Assembly: GCF_004801375.1 (NCBI RefSeq)
Contig: NZ_SSNZ01000001.1
Span: 1-64,000, forward strand
Source of the DNA: Flavobacterium supellecticarium
Lineage (GTDB): Bacteria > Bacteroidota > Bacteroidia > Flavobacteriales > Flavobacteriaceae
Length of the DNA: 64,000 bases
Reading direction: 5' to 3'
The stretch's first letter is position 1; each line of letters begins with the position of its first letter. The notes below the pieces were generated by a model, which was not told where the DNA came from, made no database searches, and saw only the letters and a program-made list of their open reading frames with translations. Of this stretch, positions 50,528-60,569 are shown one piece after another. The position numbers were made by a program, and so were the translations under genes.

Positions 50528-52348
50528 TTATTCGATTCGCATGTCTTTTAACTTTTCACGATAGCTTTCGAGTACTTCAATTTTGGAAATATACCCCAGG
50601 TATTTGTTGTCTTTTAAAACAAAAAGGATGTCGGTATGATAGGTCTCGAATTTGTCCATTACCGTTTCCATGATTTCGTCATAACAGATCACGGCTTCGG
50701 GTTTTTCGGTTACATCCTGTAAGGAGGTGTATTTGATTTGAAAAGGTTTGAAAATAATATTTCGGATGGAATCAAAATTAATCACACCGGTTAGTTCTTC
50801 TTTTTCGTTTAGTATCGGAAAAAGCGTCTGTCGTGTATTCGAAAGTAAATCGACAATATTTTCCAGTTTCGAATCGGAAGTAATCGTTGTAAAATCATTG
50901 CGAATATGCTTTGACAGGTCAATCGAGGAAAGAATGTTTTTATCTTTATCACTGGTAAATACCTGACCTTTATCGGCCAGATTTTTAATGTCCATCGAAT
51001 GAATTTCCATTTTTTTGGTAATCGCAAAACTGATAGACGAAACGATCAATAACGGAACCATTAAACCGTAACCACCGGTGATTTCGGCAATAAGGAAAAT
51101 CGCGGTTAACGGTGCATGGAATAGTCCACTTAAAACGCCTGCCATTCCGACAATGGTAAAATTGCTAACCGGAAGGTTGTCCGACAATCCGATTAAACTA
51201 AAAAACTTCGCTACGAAAAAGCCCAGATAGGAACCTACAAAAAGGGAAGGAGCAAAGTTACCACCGTTTCCGCCGCTTCCTAACGTAAGTCCGGTGGCAA
51301 AAACCTTTAGAAACATCGTCGCACCAACAAACACCAACAGAATAATATCATTGTCTTTAAACGAATTTAAAAGGGTGTTTTCGAGTATTTTGCTTGGGTT
51401 TCCGTTCGATAGTATTTTGATGCTTTCATATCCTTCACCAAAGAGTGTCGGAAAAAAGAAAATCAGTATGGCTAGCGCCGAAGCACCGATCAATGCTTTT
51501 TTATAGGTTTTGTTTTTATAGCGATCGAAAAAATGTTCCACCTTTCGGAACGTCCGGGCGTGGTAAACGGATACCAGTCCGGCAAAAATTCCAATAGCAA
51601 TATAATACGGGATATTGTGATAATCGAAAGAGAGTTGTTGGTGGAAGGATAACAGGATGTCTTCTTTTAAAAGTACATTGGTCACTAATGATCCGGTTGC
51701 GGCTGAAATCATGATCGGGATAAAAGCGGTGACACTCATATCGGCCAGAATCACTTCAATGGCAAACAATACACCGGCAATGGGTGCGTTAAATGCAGCG
51801 GCAATACCAGCGGCCACACCACAGGCTAATAAAAGCGTCCGGTCTTTGTAATTCAGACGGTATTTTTGCGCATAGTTCGATCCGAAAGCTGCTCCGGTAA
51901 TGGTAATCGGTGACTCCAATCCGGCCGATCCTCCCAAGCCTACCGTGAGGGAACTCGTGATGATCTGCGCATACATCTGTTTTCGGGGCATGATACCCGA
52001 TTTTTTTGCCACGGCAATCATAATCTGGGACGTACCTTTTTCGATACTTCCGTCCAGAAATTTTTTGATCACAAAAGCAGTCAGTAAAATCCCGACGATT
52101 GGCAGGATACTGTTACTATAGGGTAAGTGAAGTATGTTGTCGATATAATTTGCAAAACGGAATACTGAGTGTGCAAACGTTTTTAGTACGATTACCGCCA
52201 AAGCTGAGGATAAAGCCACTAAAATACAGGATAAATAAATAAACTGCCGGTTGTTTAAAATGGCTTTTAGAAAAAATAACGTGGCTTCTAAACGCTTTAA
52301 GTTTTTTCGCAAAAAGAGGGTTATAGGCGATACGTTTTTATTCGGCAT
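50528..52348 (-). CDS. ClC-type chloride channel/transporter with CBS domains
   Basis: 606 residues. The membrane part (about 35-445) holds the ClC motifs: GLGGSAGLESP with the gating Glu145 and GSGGNGGNFAPSLFVG. The cytoplasmic tail has two CBS domains (about 470-600), usual regulators that bind nucleotides. Glu145 is present, so coupled H+/Cl- exchange or gating is possible. The region 50275-50527 between it and uvrA carries no gene. Confidence 0.92.
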   Translation of the reverse strand: MPNKNVSPITLFLRKNLKRLEATLFFLKAILNNRQFIYLSCILVALSSALAVIVLKTFAHSVFRFANYIDNILHLPYSNSILPIVGILLTAFVIKKFLDGSIEKGTSQIMIAVAKKSGIMPRKQMYAQIITSSLTVGLGGSAGLESPITITGAAFGSNYAQKYRLNYKDRTLLLACGVAAGIAAAFNAPIAGVLFAIEVILADMSVTAFIPIMISAATGSLVTNVLLKEDILLSFHQQLSFDYHNIPYYIAIGIFAGLVSVYHARTFRKVEHFFDRYKNKTYKKALIGASALAILIFFFPTLFGEGYESIKILSNGNPSKILENTLLNSFKDNDIILLVFVGATMFLKVFATGLTLGSGGNGGNFAPSLFVGSYLGFFVAKFFSLIGLSDNLPVSNFTIVGMAGVLSGLFHAPLTAIFLIAEITGGYGLMVPLLIVSSISFAITKKMEIHSMDIKNLADKGQVFTSDKDKNILSSIDLSKHIRNDFTTITSDSKLENIVDLLSNTRQTLFPILNEKEELTGVINFDSIRNIIFKPFQIKYTSLQDVTEKPEAVICYDEIMETVMDKFETYHTDILFVLKDNKYLGYISKIEVLESYREKLKDMRIE

Positions 52349-52429
52349 TGTAGGAATGTTTTTGTGATCCGTTATGGAAACTTTAAACTGCTAAATTACG
52401 CCTTTTGAACCAGTATCATTTTAAAAATG

Positions 52430-53095
52430 TTATAAATTTTTTAAAGCTTCCCGATTGCTTAATGGTTTTAAAGTGGTTTCCGAAACAAATTTTATAACGG
52501 CTTTTGGGTCCGTTTTCGCATATTCCCGCAGTGCCCAGCCAATTGCTTTTTGGATAAAAAATTCACCCGAACCGGAATGTTTTTCGCATAAGGCAAACAA
52601 TAAGGCTGCGTCGGTTTTGCTTTTATAACCCAGTTGAAAAAGTATAGCCGATCGGTTTAACCACATATTGTCGGAATCGGAAAACCGACTAATCACAGTG
52701 TCAGTTTCTTCCGGAAATTGGGTCAGGTAATTGCCTAACAGGTATTTGGCAAGAAAATCGACGGTATCCCACCATGAATCAGTGGTTAAGGTTTTTTCGA
52801 TCAGCTCGATATCGGTTTTTACAAATTTTCCGCGCAATTCCTTTTCCAGTATTTCCATAGCGGCATAATGAAACTCTCGTTGTTGTTGCTGTAAGAGTGT
52901 TAAACCAATTTCACGGGCATTGTTTTTGACTTCGGTTTTATGCAGCGACCAGATTTGTTTGGTAATCTGTTTTCGCAAAGGCGCTTTGATGCCGTAAAAT
53001 TGAAAATGATGTTTCATATAGGCTTCCATAGGTCCGGCATTGTCTGCCGAAGCATTTTCGCGGAAAGCTTGTGTAAGATCAGTTAGAAAAGTCAT
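52430..53095 (-). CDS. AlkD-like DNA alkylation repair glycosylase
   Basis: 221 residues of HEAT-like repeats. The motifs TDSWWDTVDFLAKYLLGNYL (catalytic Asp and Trp) and EFFIQKAIGWALREYAKTDP match AlkD, which excises 3- and 7-alkylated purines without flipping the base. Together with the AlkC-like protein at 21720 this gives two enzymes of the same fold. Its start overlaps the stop of the AcpH-like gene upstream by 17 bases. Confidence 0.9.
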   Translation of the reverse strand: MTFLTDLTQAFRENASADNAGPMEAYMKHHFQFYGIKAPLRKQITKQIWSLHKTEVKNNAREIGLTLLQQQQREFHYAAMEILEKELRGKFVKTDIELIEKTLTTDSWWDTVDFLAKYLLGNYLTQFPEETDTVISRFSDSDNMWLNRSAILFQLGYKSKTDAALLFALCEKHSGSGEFFIQKAIGWALREYAKTDPKAVIKFVSETTLKPLSNREALKNL

Positions 53096-53681
53096 GCGTA
53101 ATTTCCGCTAATTTATCGGTTGCAAATTGTTTTATTTCGTCAAAGAAAAGGGTAAATTCGATTTCAAAGTTGACATAATATTCCTGTAATTCCCGTACGG
53201 AATATTGCATACGGGAACGGTTTTTTGTACGCTGATCCATTTGGAAAAGTATGGTCGCAATACCATCTATTGAGGCGTAACTCACCAGCCAGTTTCGTTC
53301 AATCATATACGGCATTAGTCCTTTGGTTTTTTCGGTTAGCAAATCATAATGCTCCTTTAAAGAGGAATAAAATGCCGCAACATAGGTTTCCAGAGGTGTT
53401 TCGGAATAGCGATCCCAGTTTTTAGCTAGGAAATGATCATAAAATACATCCATAATCACACCGGAATAATGGCCGTAGGCTTCATGCAGTCGGTGTTTAC
53501 TTTTTCTGAAAATCGGATGCGTATCGGTAAAGGTATCGATCGCGCGGTGTAACAGTATGCCTTTTTGAATATCCGGGTTAAAGTTTCGGTAATCGTTACC
53601 GCGGATTCCGTCGGCCATAAAGTTGCCAATCTTAATCAGATCATCATCTCCGGATAAATAGATATGGGCTAAAAAGTTCAT
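53079..53681 (-). CDS. ACP phosphodiesterase (AcpH-like, DUF479)
   Basis: 200 residues with the AcpH pattern MNFLAHIYLSG, GNFMADGIRGNDYRNF, LLHRAIDTFTDTHP, GHYSGVIMDVFYDHFLAKNW. The His and Asp residues belong to an HD-like metal site. AcpH removes the 4'-phosphopantetheine arm from acyl carrier protein. It heads a two-gene unit with the AlkD-like gene, although no functional link is known. Confidence 0.88.
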   Translation of the reverse strand: MNFLAHIYLSGDDDLIKIGNFMADGIRGNDYRNFNPDIQKGILLHRAIDTFTDTHPIFRKSKHRLHEAYGHYSGVIMDVFYDHFLAKNWDRYSETPLETYVAAFYSSLKEHYDLLTEKTKGLMPYMIERNWLVSYASIDGIATILFQMDQRTKNRSRMQYSVRELQEYYVNFEIEFTLFFDEIKQFATDKLAEITHDFSN

Positions 53682-53888
53682 TAGTGTTTACATTTCAGTC
53701 ATTGTAGACTCTGGTTTGTAAATGTAACGATAACTTTTTTAAAAGCAGTATCGAAAAAGGGAAGGTTTTACCGGATTCAACCGGTGTAATTATTTTAGAA
53801 TAAAATAAAAAAGAATTAGAATAGGGTACTACGCCGACAACTTTTTATATTTGTGATGAATTTGAATTTTTAATCCCCAATAGCATAT

Positions 53889-55277
53889 ATGACACTGATA
53901 AAATCGATTTCCGGTATTCGAGGAACAATAGGAGGAAAAACGGGTGATAACCTAACACCTGTGGATGCAGTAAAATTCGCTTCCGCCTATGGAACGTTTT
54001 TAAAACAAAATAGCAATAAGGAAAAATTAACCGTTGTGATTGGTCGCGATGCCCGGATTTCCGGCCCGATGATTCACAATCTCGTTGTCAATACACTGAT
54101 AGGACTTGGGATCGATGTGATCGATTTGGGATTATCGACTACGCCAACTGTAGAAGTTGCCGTTCCGTTGGAAAAAGCCGATGGCGGAATCATTCTAACG
54201 GCTTCGCATAACCCGAAACAATGGAATGCGCTAAAATTATTAAATGATAAAGGCGAATTTTTAAATGGTGCCGATGGTGCTAAAATTCTGGAAATTGCCG
54301 AAAGTGAAGCGTTCGATTTTTCGGATGTGGATCATTTGGGAACGATTACCGAAAACGATGCCTATATGGACATTCATATCGATGAGGTATTGAATTTAGC
54401 ATTGGTGGATGCCGAAGCGGTAAAAAAGAAAAAATACAAAGTGGTGGTCGATGGTGTGAATTCCTCGGGAGGAATTATCATTCCAAAATTACTGGAGCAA
54501 ATGGGCGTGGAAGTGGTACGTTTGTATTGCGAACCAAATGGTCATTTTCCTCACAATCCGGAGCCATTAAAGGAGCATCTGGGCGATATCTGCGAATTGG
54601 TGGTAAAAGAACAAGCCGATTTCGGTATTGTAGTAGATCCGGATGTAGACCGATTGGCGTTTATTTCGAATGACGGAGAAATGTTTGGTGAAGAATATAC
54701 ACTGGTAGCCGTGGCCGATTATGTATTGCGTCGTACACCTGGAAATACCGTTTCGAATATGTCGTCGTCAAGAGCTTTGCGCGATATTACGAATAAACAC
54801 AACGGAACCTACGAAGCCAGCGCGGTGGGAGAGGTGAACGTGGTGGAACTGATGAAAAAGAATAACGCGATTATTGGTGGTGAAGGTAATGGTGGTATTA
54901 TTTATCCGGAAGCACACTACGGACGTGATGCTTTGGTGGGTGTCGCTTTATTCCTGACCTATCTGGCCGGACAAGAGCAATCGGTAGCCGAGTTAAGAGC
55001 CGGTTATCCGCAGTATTTTATGAGTAAAAATAAAATCGAGTTAACGCCACAAATTGATGTCGATGCGATTTTAAAAACCATGACGGCAAAATACCAACAG
55101 GAGAATATTTCGACGGTTGATGGGGTGAAAATCGATTTCGCGGAAGATTGGGTACATTTGAGAAAGTCAAATACGGAACCGATTATTCGAATTTATACGG
55201 AGGCACCTACTCAGGAACAAGCCGATAAACTGGCGTTGCGAATTATTGATGAGATTAAAGAAATCGCCGGTATCTAA
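53889..55277 (+). CDS. glmM: Phosphoglucosamine mutase
   Basis: 462 residues of the phosphohexomutase family. The active-site Ser106 lies in ILTASHNPKQWN; the metal loop is VVDPDVDRLAF; the sugar-binding loop GEGNGGII and phosphate site RKSNTEPIIRIYTEA follow. Converts glucosamine-6-phosphate to glucosamine-1-phosphate for peptidoglycan and LPS. Phosphomannomutase is a possible alternative, since the sequence alone does not fix the sugar. TATATTTG (53846-53853) is a -7 candidate. Confidence 0.85.
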   Translation: MTLIKSISGIRGTIGGKTGDNLTPVDAVKFASAYGTFLKQNSNKEKLTVVIGRDARISGPMIHNLVVNTLIGLGIDVIDLGLSTTPTVEVAVPLEKADGGIILTASHNPKQWNALKLLNDKGEFLNGADGAKILEIAESEAFDFSDVDHLGTITENDAYMDIHIDEVLNLALVDAEAVKKKKYKVVVDGVNSSGGIIIPKLLEQMGVEVVRLYCEPNGHFPHNPEPLKEHLGDICELVVKEQADFGIVVDPDVDRLAFISNDGEMFGEEYTLVAVADYVLRRTPGNTVSNMSSSRALRDITNKHNGTYEASAVGEVNVVELMKKNNAIIGGEGNGGIIYPEAHYGRDALVGVALFLTYLAGQEQSVAELRAGYPQYFMSKNKIELTPQIDVDAILKTMTAKYQQENISTVDGVKIDFAEDWVHLRKSNTEPIIRIYTEAPTQEQADKLALRIIDEIKEIAGI

Positions 55278-55297
55278 TAAAAAAAAACAGAATTATA

Positions 55298-55339
55298 AAA
55301 AATAAAACCTGTTCACTCAAACGGACAGGTTTTATTTTT
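55298..55339. terminator. Bidirectional terminator after glmM
   Basis: 17-base arms AAAAATAAAACCTGTTC / GGACAGGTTTTATTTTT (one G-U pair) with an 8-base loop. It serves glmM and the convergent SDR gene. Confidence 0.9.
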
Positions 55340-55360
55340 TAGGAGCAATGTCCTTTGTTT

Positions 55361-56119
55361 TTACAACATCATTCCTCCGGAAACTTCAATACGTTGTGCG
55401 TTAATCCAACGTGCGTCATCGGTACAAAGGAAAGCAACTACACCGCCAATATCGTCTGGCAAACCAACACGACCTAACGCAGTTGCCGCAGCAATATTTT
55501 TGTTCATTTCGGCATTATCGCGAACCACACCGCCACCAAAATCGGTTTCGATAGCACCCGGAGCCACCACATTCACGCGGATTCCTCGGAAACCTAATTC
55601 TTTAGCCTGGTATTTGGTTAGAGTTTCAATGGCACCTTTCATCGAAGCATAAGCGGCATAACCCGGAAACGAAAATCGTGCCAGCCCGGTCGAAATATTT
55701 ACAATACCACCGCCGTTAGCCATAAGTGGTAAGGCTTTTTGAGTAAGGAAAAACGGACCTTTAAACTGAATTCCCATTAAGGTATCAAACTGTTCTTCGG
55801 TAGTGGCTTCAAAAGAAGCGTGAATACCAATTCCGGCATTATTGACCAGATAATCAAAATGATCCGCTTGAAAATGGGTTTTTAAAGTCTGCTGAACGGT
55901 TATCCAAAAAGCGTCAAACGATGCGATATCAGATACATTTAGCTGAACGGCAGCGGCTTTCCGACCGTATTGTTCGATTTCTGTTACAACCTCAAGGGCT
56001 TCTTCTTTTTTACTGTTATAGGTTAGTACAACATCCAGTCCTTTTTGGGCCAGTTGCAGTACCATATTTTTGCCAAGTCCGCGGCTTCCACCGGTTACAA
56101 GTACTATTTTTTGAGCCAT
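55361..56119 (-). CDS. Short-chain dehydrogenase/reductase
   Basis: 252 residues from the ATG at 56119 (MAQKIVLVTGG); the frame open to 56149 is not conserved-looking. Classical SDR signatures: cofactor motif TGGSRGLGK, NNAGIG, catalytic YASMK (Tyr-x3-Lys) with a preceding Ser, and GAIETDF after it. NAD(P)H-dependent oxidoreductase; the substrate cannot be read from sequence. A minus-strand TATCTTTG box at 56154-56147 fits a -7 element. Confidence 0.91.
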   Translation of the reverse strand: MAQKIVLVTGGSRGLGKNMVLQLAQKGLDVVLTYNSKKEEALEVVTEIEQYGRKAAAVQLNVSDIASFDAFWITVQQTLKTHFQADHFDYLVNNAGIGIHASFEATTEEQFDTLMGIQFKGPFFLTQKALPLMANGGGIVNISTGLARFSFPGYAAYASMKGAIETLTKYQAKELGFRGIRVNVVAPGAIETDFGGGVVRDNAEMNKNIAAATALGRVGLPDDIGGVVAFLCTDDARWINAQRIEVSGGMML

Positions 56120-56195
56120 TGCTTTGATTTTTAAAGTTTTACTAAACAAAGATAAGTGGTTGCAAAAAGCTAATTATGGTGATAGTTTAAGTATT

Positions 56196-56714
56196 TTACA
56201 ACAAAATTTTTGCAACATCCGACCAACTATCTACACGCGTATGATTTTTTGTATTTCCGGAACTATTATGCGGCTGGGAAAACAACAGGGTTTTTCCGTC
56301 AAAATAATCCAGATTTTTAAAATGATCATCGATCATAATGTCCCCTTTTATAACCGTTTTTGAACCACACATCACGATTTGTTTCCAGTGGAGAAATGGA
56401 AAATGTTCTTCCAACCAATAGAATTTGTCCGTAAGGCTTTTGGGAAATTCCATAGCAGCGCTCACAATAAACAGTTCGTATTTCTCATTGAGTTGTCGCA
56501 TTACTTCGATACTACCTTCCATAACCGGTAGGTTTCTAAAAAAACCATCACTAAAAATATATTCTAAAGCATTTTTAAAAGTGTCGACTTCTGATGTTCC
56601 ATTCATTTTTTCGTAAGATTGGCGGATGCCAAGTTCCTGGTATTCGAATTCGATCAATTGGGCATATATATCGGCCAGGACGCCGTCCATATCCACTAAT
56701 AAGCGTTGTTTCAT
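56196..56714 (-). CDS. 5'(3')-deoxyribonucleotidase
   Basis: 172 residues of the HAD superfamily, NT5C type. Motif I VDMDGVLADIYA has both catalytic Asp residues, motif II is IVSAAMEFP with Ser, and motif IV GDIMIDDHFKNL. Dephosphorylates deoxynucleotide monophosphates. Starts 6 bases after the GNAT gene stop, so the two are co-transcribed. Confidence 0.88.
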   Translation of the reverse strand: MKQRLLVDMDGVLADIYAQLIEFEYQELGIRQSYEKMNGTSEVDTFKNALEYIFSDGFFRNLPVMEGSIEVMRQLNEKYELFIVSAAMEFPKSLTDKFYWLEEHFPFLHWKQIVMCGSKTVIKGDIMIDDHFKNLDYFDGKTLLFSQPHNSSGNTKNHTRVDSWSDVAKILL

Positions 56715-56720
56715 ATAGTA

Positions 56721-57149
56721 TTATGATTTAAGCGATTTTACTAAATATTTAGGCACCTCGGTATACCCTTGTCGGTCATAAAACCGGTGTGCTTCGGTTC
56801 TTCTGGAATGAGAATGCAATTCGATCCGATCACAGTTTCGTTCCCGTGCCAATGCCACACAAAAGGCTTCCATTTCTTTACCGATACCTTTACTACGGGC
56901 GGTTTCGTCTACGGCAAAATAACAGATCCGTGCAAAATCGCCTTCAAGGGCTAATTGTGGGATAAAATGAATCGAAATAAAAGCGAGTACTTTGTTGGCT
57001 TCTTCATAAACGAATAAAACCGCATCGGGATGCGACAGTAGGATTTCTAATTTTTTCAGGATAAAATTTCCGGTATCGGGATAATCCATTTGTTTTAGTA
57101 AATTCTGTATTTTGGTGCTGTCGGCTAAAGTAGCTTTACGGATGGACAT
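56721..57149 (-). CDS. GNAT family N-acetyltransferase
   Basis: About 142 residues. The acetyl-CoA site is CYFAVDETARSKGIGKEMEAF (R-x-x-G-x-G), and the C-terminus SHSRRTEAHRFYDRQGYTEV is typical. I favour the ATG at 57149 (MSIRKATLAD) because a TAAATTTG -7 box (57185-57178, minus strand) directly precedes the earlier ATG at 57176, so transcription probably starts inside that extension. Acceptor unknown. Confidence 0.85.
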   Translation of the reverse strand: MSIRKATLADSTKIQNLLKQMDYPDTGNFILKKLEILLSHPDAVLFVYEEANKVLAFISIHFIPQLALEGDFARICYFAVDETARSKGIGKEMEAFCVALARERNCDRIELHSHSRRTEAHRFYDRQGYTEVPKYLVKSLKS

Positions 57150-57268
57150 AATTGAAGTTTGCAAATCGGTCATCATTCAAATTTAACCTTTTACGTCAGA
57201 ATTGTGGTGCTGAAAGGTGTTAATTTATGTATAAATTTTGCGACGATGTTGCTGCAATTGTATAGCGA

Positions 57269-58519
57269 TTATTTCGGATTGACTTTTGGTACATTGCGCG
57301 TATGACAATGAATACCGCCACCACATAAATTCAGGGCGATACTGTCGATTGCGATGACTTTCCGATCCGGGAATATGTTTTTTAAAATGGTCAGAGCGGT
57401 TTCATCTTTTTCCTTTATGATATACGGCATACCTTCGCGATAGTATTTTTGAGCGATAACCAGATTGTTGGTGATCAGGAAATTACAATAACTCAACGCT
57501 GGTAGTACTTTCATACGTTCCTGTGGAAACGGACTTCCGTCTTTGAGTTTACCGTGAAGTAAATCATAAGGGAAATGATAATTTTCATAAATGTTGTCAC
57601 CTTCTTTAACGGTAATATAAATGGGTTCCGGAACCGGCATTTGAATGATGTTAAATGGGTTTCCGTTTTGATCGGTTTCTTTTTGCAATATGGTATAGGC
57701 CAAATCTAGTCGTTCTTTATTTAAGGCATGAATCGGACTTTGTAAGGCTTCTTCTGTTGTAATATGTGCCAGTAGGATAGTATCCCGGCCTACAAAACGG
57801 CACATTTCGTCGATATGACCGTTTGCCGAAGCCGAACGATAGGCGAGAAACGCTCCGTTTTCGTCTGGAATGGGGCCGGCATGCATATCTTCGTCGTCAT
57901 AAGTGGCATAGGGTAACCAGATTACTTTATCGAGGTTAAAAATCCGTTTGAATTCATCTTCAACCTGTTCTTTGGTCCAGCCTTTGTTGCGTTTTGTAAC
58001 TTCAGTATCTTCAATGGTGATCAAAATGCCATTTCCGTTAAATTCCCGATCACCGCCTTCACTGGTTAATCGCGTAAAAATCAAACCTTCGATATCGATA
58101 AATTTAGCATGAACCCGGTCAAATTCTTCCATCTTTTTGGAAATCGGATGGTTGTTGGGAAAAATACCGTAGGAATCGAAATTAAAGTCAACTACAGCGC
58201 GTTCGCCTTTTTCATTTATCAATATTTCGGCTCCGAAATCCCGCGGGTAAATAAAATCGGACGGGAAAACCATGAAACTGATTTTTTCACAGTCAATCGT
58301 GTGATTCTTCAATTCCTGCATCGCGCGTTCTTTGGCGGCTTCGTCATAACAGGAAACGATAATGGCTACATGGTCCAATAAATGTGAAATAATGGAAATG
58401 GTTACCGCTTCGATGTCATATTCTTTGGAAGCAGTGGCATATTGTACCAATGGCCATATCAGTAAAACGGATTCCTGTGGTTCGAATTCACCAACGGTTT
58501 TGTAGTTATGTGCGCGCAT
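57269..58519 (-). CDS. Agmatine deiminase / peptidylarginine deiminase family protein
   Basis: 416 residues. The guanidino-modifying fold shows ESVLLIWP, the Asp in YPRDFGAE, the His-Asp stretch SANGHIDEM and the catalytic Cys405 in GGGIHCHTRNVP. These are the residues of agmatine deiminase-type enzymes, which release ammonia from a guanidino group. Lack of a signal peptide or T9SS tail argues against an exported PPAD. Agmatine is the likely substrate, but the family is broad. Confidence 0.85.
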   Translation of the reverse strand: MRAHNYKTVGEFEPQESVLLIWPLVQYATASKEYDIEAVTISIISHLLDHVAIIVSCYDEAAKERAMQELKNHTIDCEKISFMVFPSDFIYPRDFGAEILINEKGERAVVDFNFDSYGIFPNNHPISKKMEEFDRVHAKFIDIEGLIFTRLTSEGGDREFNGNGILITIEDTEVTKRNKGWTKEQVEDEFKRIFNLDKVIWLPYATYDDEDMHAGPIPDENGAFLAYRSASANGHIDEMCRFVGRDTILLAHITTEEALQSPIHALNKERLDLAYTILQKETDQNGNPFNIIQMPVPEPIYITVKEGDNIYENYHFPYDLLHGKLKDGSPFPQERMKVLPALSYCNFLITNNLVIAQKYYREGMPYIIKEKDETALTILKNIFPDRKVIAIDSIALNLCGGGIHCHTRNVPKVNPK

Positions 58520-58564
58520 TACAAGTAATTTTGACTTATAAAGTTACAAAAAATATACGGGTTT

Positions 58565-58939
58565 TTAGGAACCGGAGTAGGTAACAATATCAATTCCGAT
58601 TCCGTTTGGATCCTTGATAGCGAAATGTCGGTCGCCCCAGGGCTCGTCCCGTAATCCGATTTCGATAGGAATGTTTTTGAAAAGCATGTCCTGATAAACA
58701 CTGTCTACATTGTCAACTTCAATAGTAAGATACATACCGCTACCAGTAAATACCGACTGGAATAATGGTTGTTGTGACGGATGGTTCGGAATTAAAAAAC
58801 TGACTTCGAAAAAACCGTCCGGGCTATGTAACAACAGGTAAAAATCGTTTTCGAATGTTATTCCAAAGCCTAATACAGAAGTGTAAAAAGCTTTACTTTC
58901 TGCAAGTTTTGTCGTGATAATGCCAAAGTTGAATTTCAT
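58565..58939 (-). CDS. VOC (glyoxalase-like) family protein
   Basis: 124 residues from the ATG at 58939 (MKFNFGIITTKL), with the typical paired beta-alpha-beta units: SKAFYTSVLGFGITFEND, GMYLTIEVDNVDSVYQDML, WGDRHFAIKDPNGIGIDIV. The metal ligands of true glyoxalase are not clear, so it may bind or resist a small compound. Divergent partners are absent; an AraC regulator gene lies just upstream on the same strand. Confidence 0.85.
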   Translation of the reverse strand: MKFNFGIITTKLAESKAFYTSVLGFGITFENDFYLLLHSPDGFFEVSFLIPNHPSQQPLFQSVFTGSGMYLTIEVDNVDSVYQDMLFKNIPIEIGLRDEPWGDRHFAIKDPNGIGIDIVTYSGS

Positions 58940-59031
58940 GATTGTTGTTTTAAATTTTGAAAACAAAGTTCTGTTACTAAATGAAGAAAAAATTGTAAAA
59001 AACGGACAATCGCAATGTCGGTTCTAAAATT

Positions 59032-59844
59032 TTATTTTTTTATAGCATTTTTAGGAGTACGACCATACATGCTTTTGAATTCCCGGATAAAATGAGCCTG
59101 ATCGTAATAACCATAATCCAAAAAAGAATAATCATTAGGACTATTCGAATCGAAATGCTGTCGTATTGCGTTTTGAAAGCGTATGACCTTACAAAATGTC
59201 TTTGTAGAATCACCTAAGTAATAATGGGACAAACGGCGTAATTGCCGCGGACTGATGCCAGCTTCAAGTTCCGTTTCGAGATTCAGATTCCCGGATTTTG
59301 TAAAGATGTTGTTGATGGCACTAAAAAAGCGAAAATCGGGTTGTAGCGCCGTACGATTGATCCGGTTCAGGTAGTAATGATCCAGTTGGCGTTTAATGGT
59401 TTTGGTATCCTGACCGGGGGTAAAATACATTTTGAAATAGTTGGCTTTTTCCGGTAAAACCAATTGTAGTAATTCGTAACGATGGGATAGTTCGGAAGCA
59501 TCAATCTGAAAAAGAAGCGGGAACATGGCCGGGTAAAAACGAATACCAATATAATGGAATGTTTTTCCCAATGGAAATTCAGTGCAATGTGCACTAAATC
59601 CGCTAATATAAGCTTCTGAAGGATTATTGGGTTCAAAATAAATATCCATACAACCGTCTGCGATTACCTGATAGCTGAATTCATCCTGAAGTTTCTGATT
59701 GGTTTTCAATTGCCAGTAGCAATAAATATAAGCGGAAAGCCTGGTATCGGGCGGAAATTCCCGATAGCTCACACCATCAGAAGTGGGCTGTATGGTAGGC
59801 TGGATAGGTCTGTATAACCCTTTTATATTGCTATTTATCGTCAA
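59032..59844 (-). CDS. AraC family transcriptional regulator
   Basis: 270 residues. The N-terminal effector domain has DGCMDIYFEP and the C-terminal double helix-turn-helix: GISPRQLRRLSHYYLGDSTKTFCKVIRFQNAI and YYDQAHFIREFKSMYGRTP. The start codon is TTG at 59844; no in-frame ATG occurs before residue 75, so a non-ATG start is needed, and a slightly later one is possible. The VOC gene 92 bases downstream on the same strand is the probable target. Confidence 0.86.
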   Translation of the reverse strand: MTINSNIKGLYRPIQPTIQPTSDGVSYREFPPDTRLSAYIYCYWQLKTNQKLQDEFSYQVIADGCMDIYFEPNNPSEAYISGFSAHCTEFPLGKTFHYIGIRFYPAMFPLLFQIDASELSHRYELLQLVLPEKANYFKMYFTPGQDTKTIKRQLDHYYLNRINRTALQPDFRFFSAINNIFTKSGNLNLETELEAGISPRQLRRLSHYYLGDSTKTFCKVIRFQNAIRQHFDSNSPNDYSFLDYGYYDQAHFIREFKSMYGRTPKNAIKK

Positions 59845-59919
59845 AATGATTGTGATTTGCCGGAATCCGATTAATTTTAAATCTTTGTTACCGGTAAAAA
59901 TAATGTCTTAAATTTAGAA

Positions 59920-60567
59920 ATGAAAAAAATATACCTATTGTTATTTACTTTTGTTAGTATGACTTCTATGGCGCAACATTTTACAAAAGAAGAAAAAGCT
60001 CGTATCTATTCCGGTGACAGAAAACAGAAAATGAAGGTTATTCAGATAACGGAACCTTCGGAGTTGAGCATACTACAATCGGTATCAAAAGATATAAATC
60101 CCAACGACAAAGATTTGACAGTACTACTGGAAAGAATGTATCTGGCGGTTACGGATCCGGAAGATGGTGGGGTAGGAATCGCCGCACCTCAGGTTGGAAT
60201 TAATCGAAATGTAATCTGGGTTCAGCGGTTTGATAAAAGCGGAGAACCATTTGAAGCCTATATCAATCCGGTGATTATCTGGCGTTCCAAATTGCTTCGA
60301 AAAGGAAATGAAGGCTGTTTGTCGATTCCGGATCGAAGTGGCGATGTATTCCGCAATTATACGATCCGATTGTCCTATCAGGATATTAAAGGTGTGAAGC
60401 AGGAGGAAATTATCGAAGGCTTTACAGCAGTGATTTTCCAGCATGAAACCGATCATCTGAACGGTATTTTGTTTACCGACCGACTGGAGGAACAAACAAA
60501 GAATACCTATCACAGTATTAACAATGAGACCTCGTTATATTTAGAAGACCGTTTAAAACGCAAGTAA
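59920..60567 (+). CDS. def: Exported peptide deformylase
   Basis: 215 residues. All three deformylase motifs are intact: GVGIAAPQVG (84-93), EGCLSIP with metal-ligand Cys133, and HETDH (His175, Glu176, His179). Unusually, the N-terminus is a signal peptide (MKKIYLLLFTFVSMTSMAQ), so the enzyme should be outside the cytoplasm, where it cannot act on nascent chains. A role on secreted formyl-peptides, or in antibiotic protection, is possible. The VOC gene follows after 2 bases. This is probably a second deformylase, with the housekeeping copy elsewhere. Confidence 0.88.
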   Translation: MKKIYLLLFTFVSMTSMAQHFTKEEKARIYSGDRKQKMKVIQITEPSELSILQSVSKDINPNDKDLTVLLERMYLAVTDPEDGGVGIAAPQVGINRNVIWVQRFDKSGEPFEAYINPVIIWRSKLLRKGNEGCLSIPDRSGDVFRNYTIRLSYQDIKGVKQEEIIEGFTAVIFQHETDHLNGILFTDRLEEQTKNTYHSINNETSLYLEDRLKRK

Positions 60568-60569
60568 TT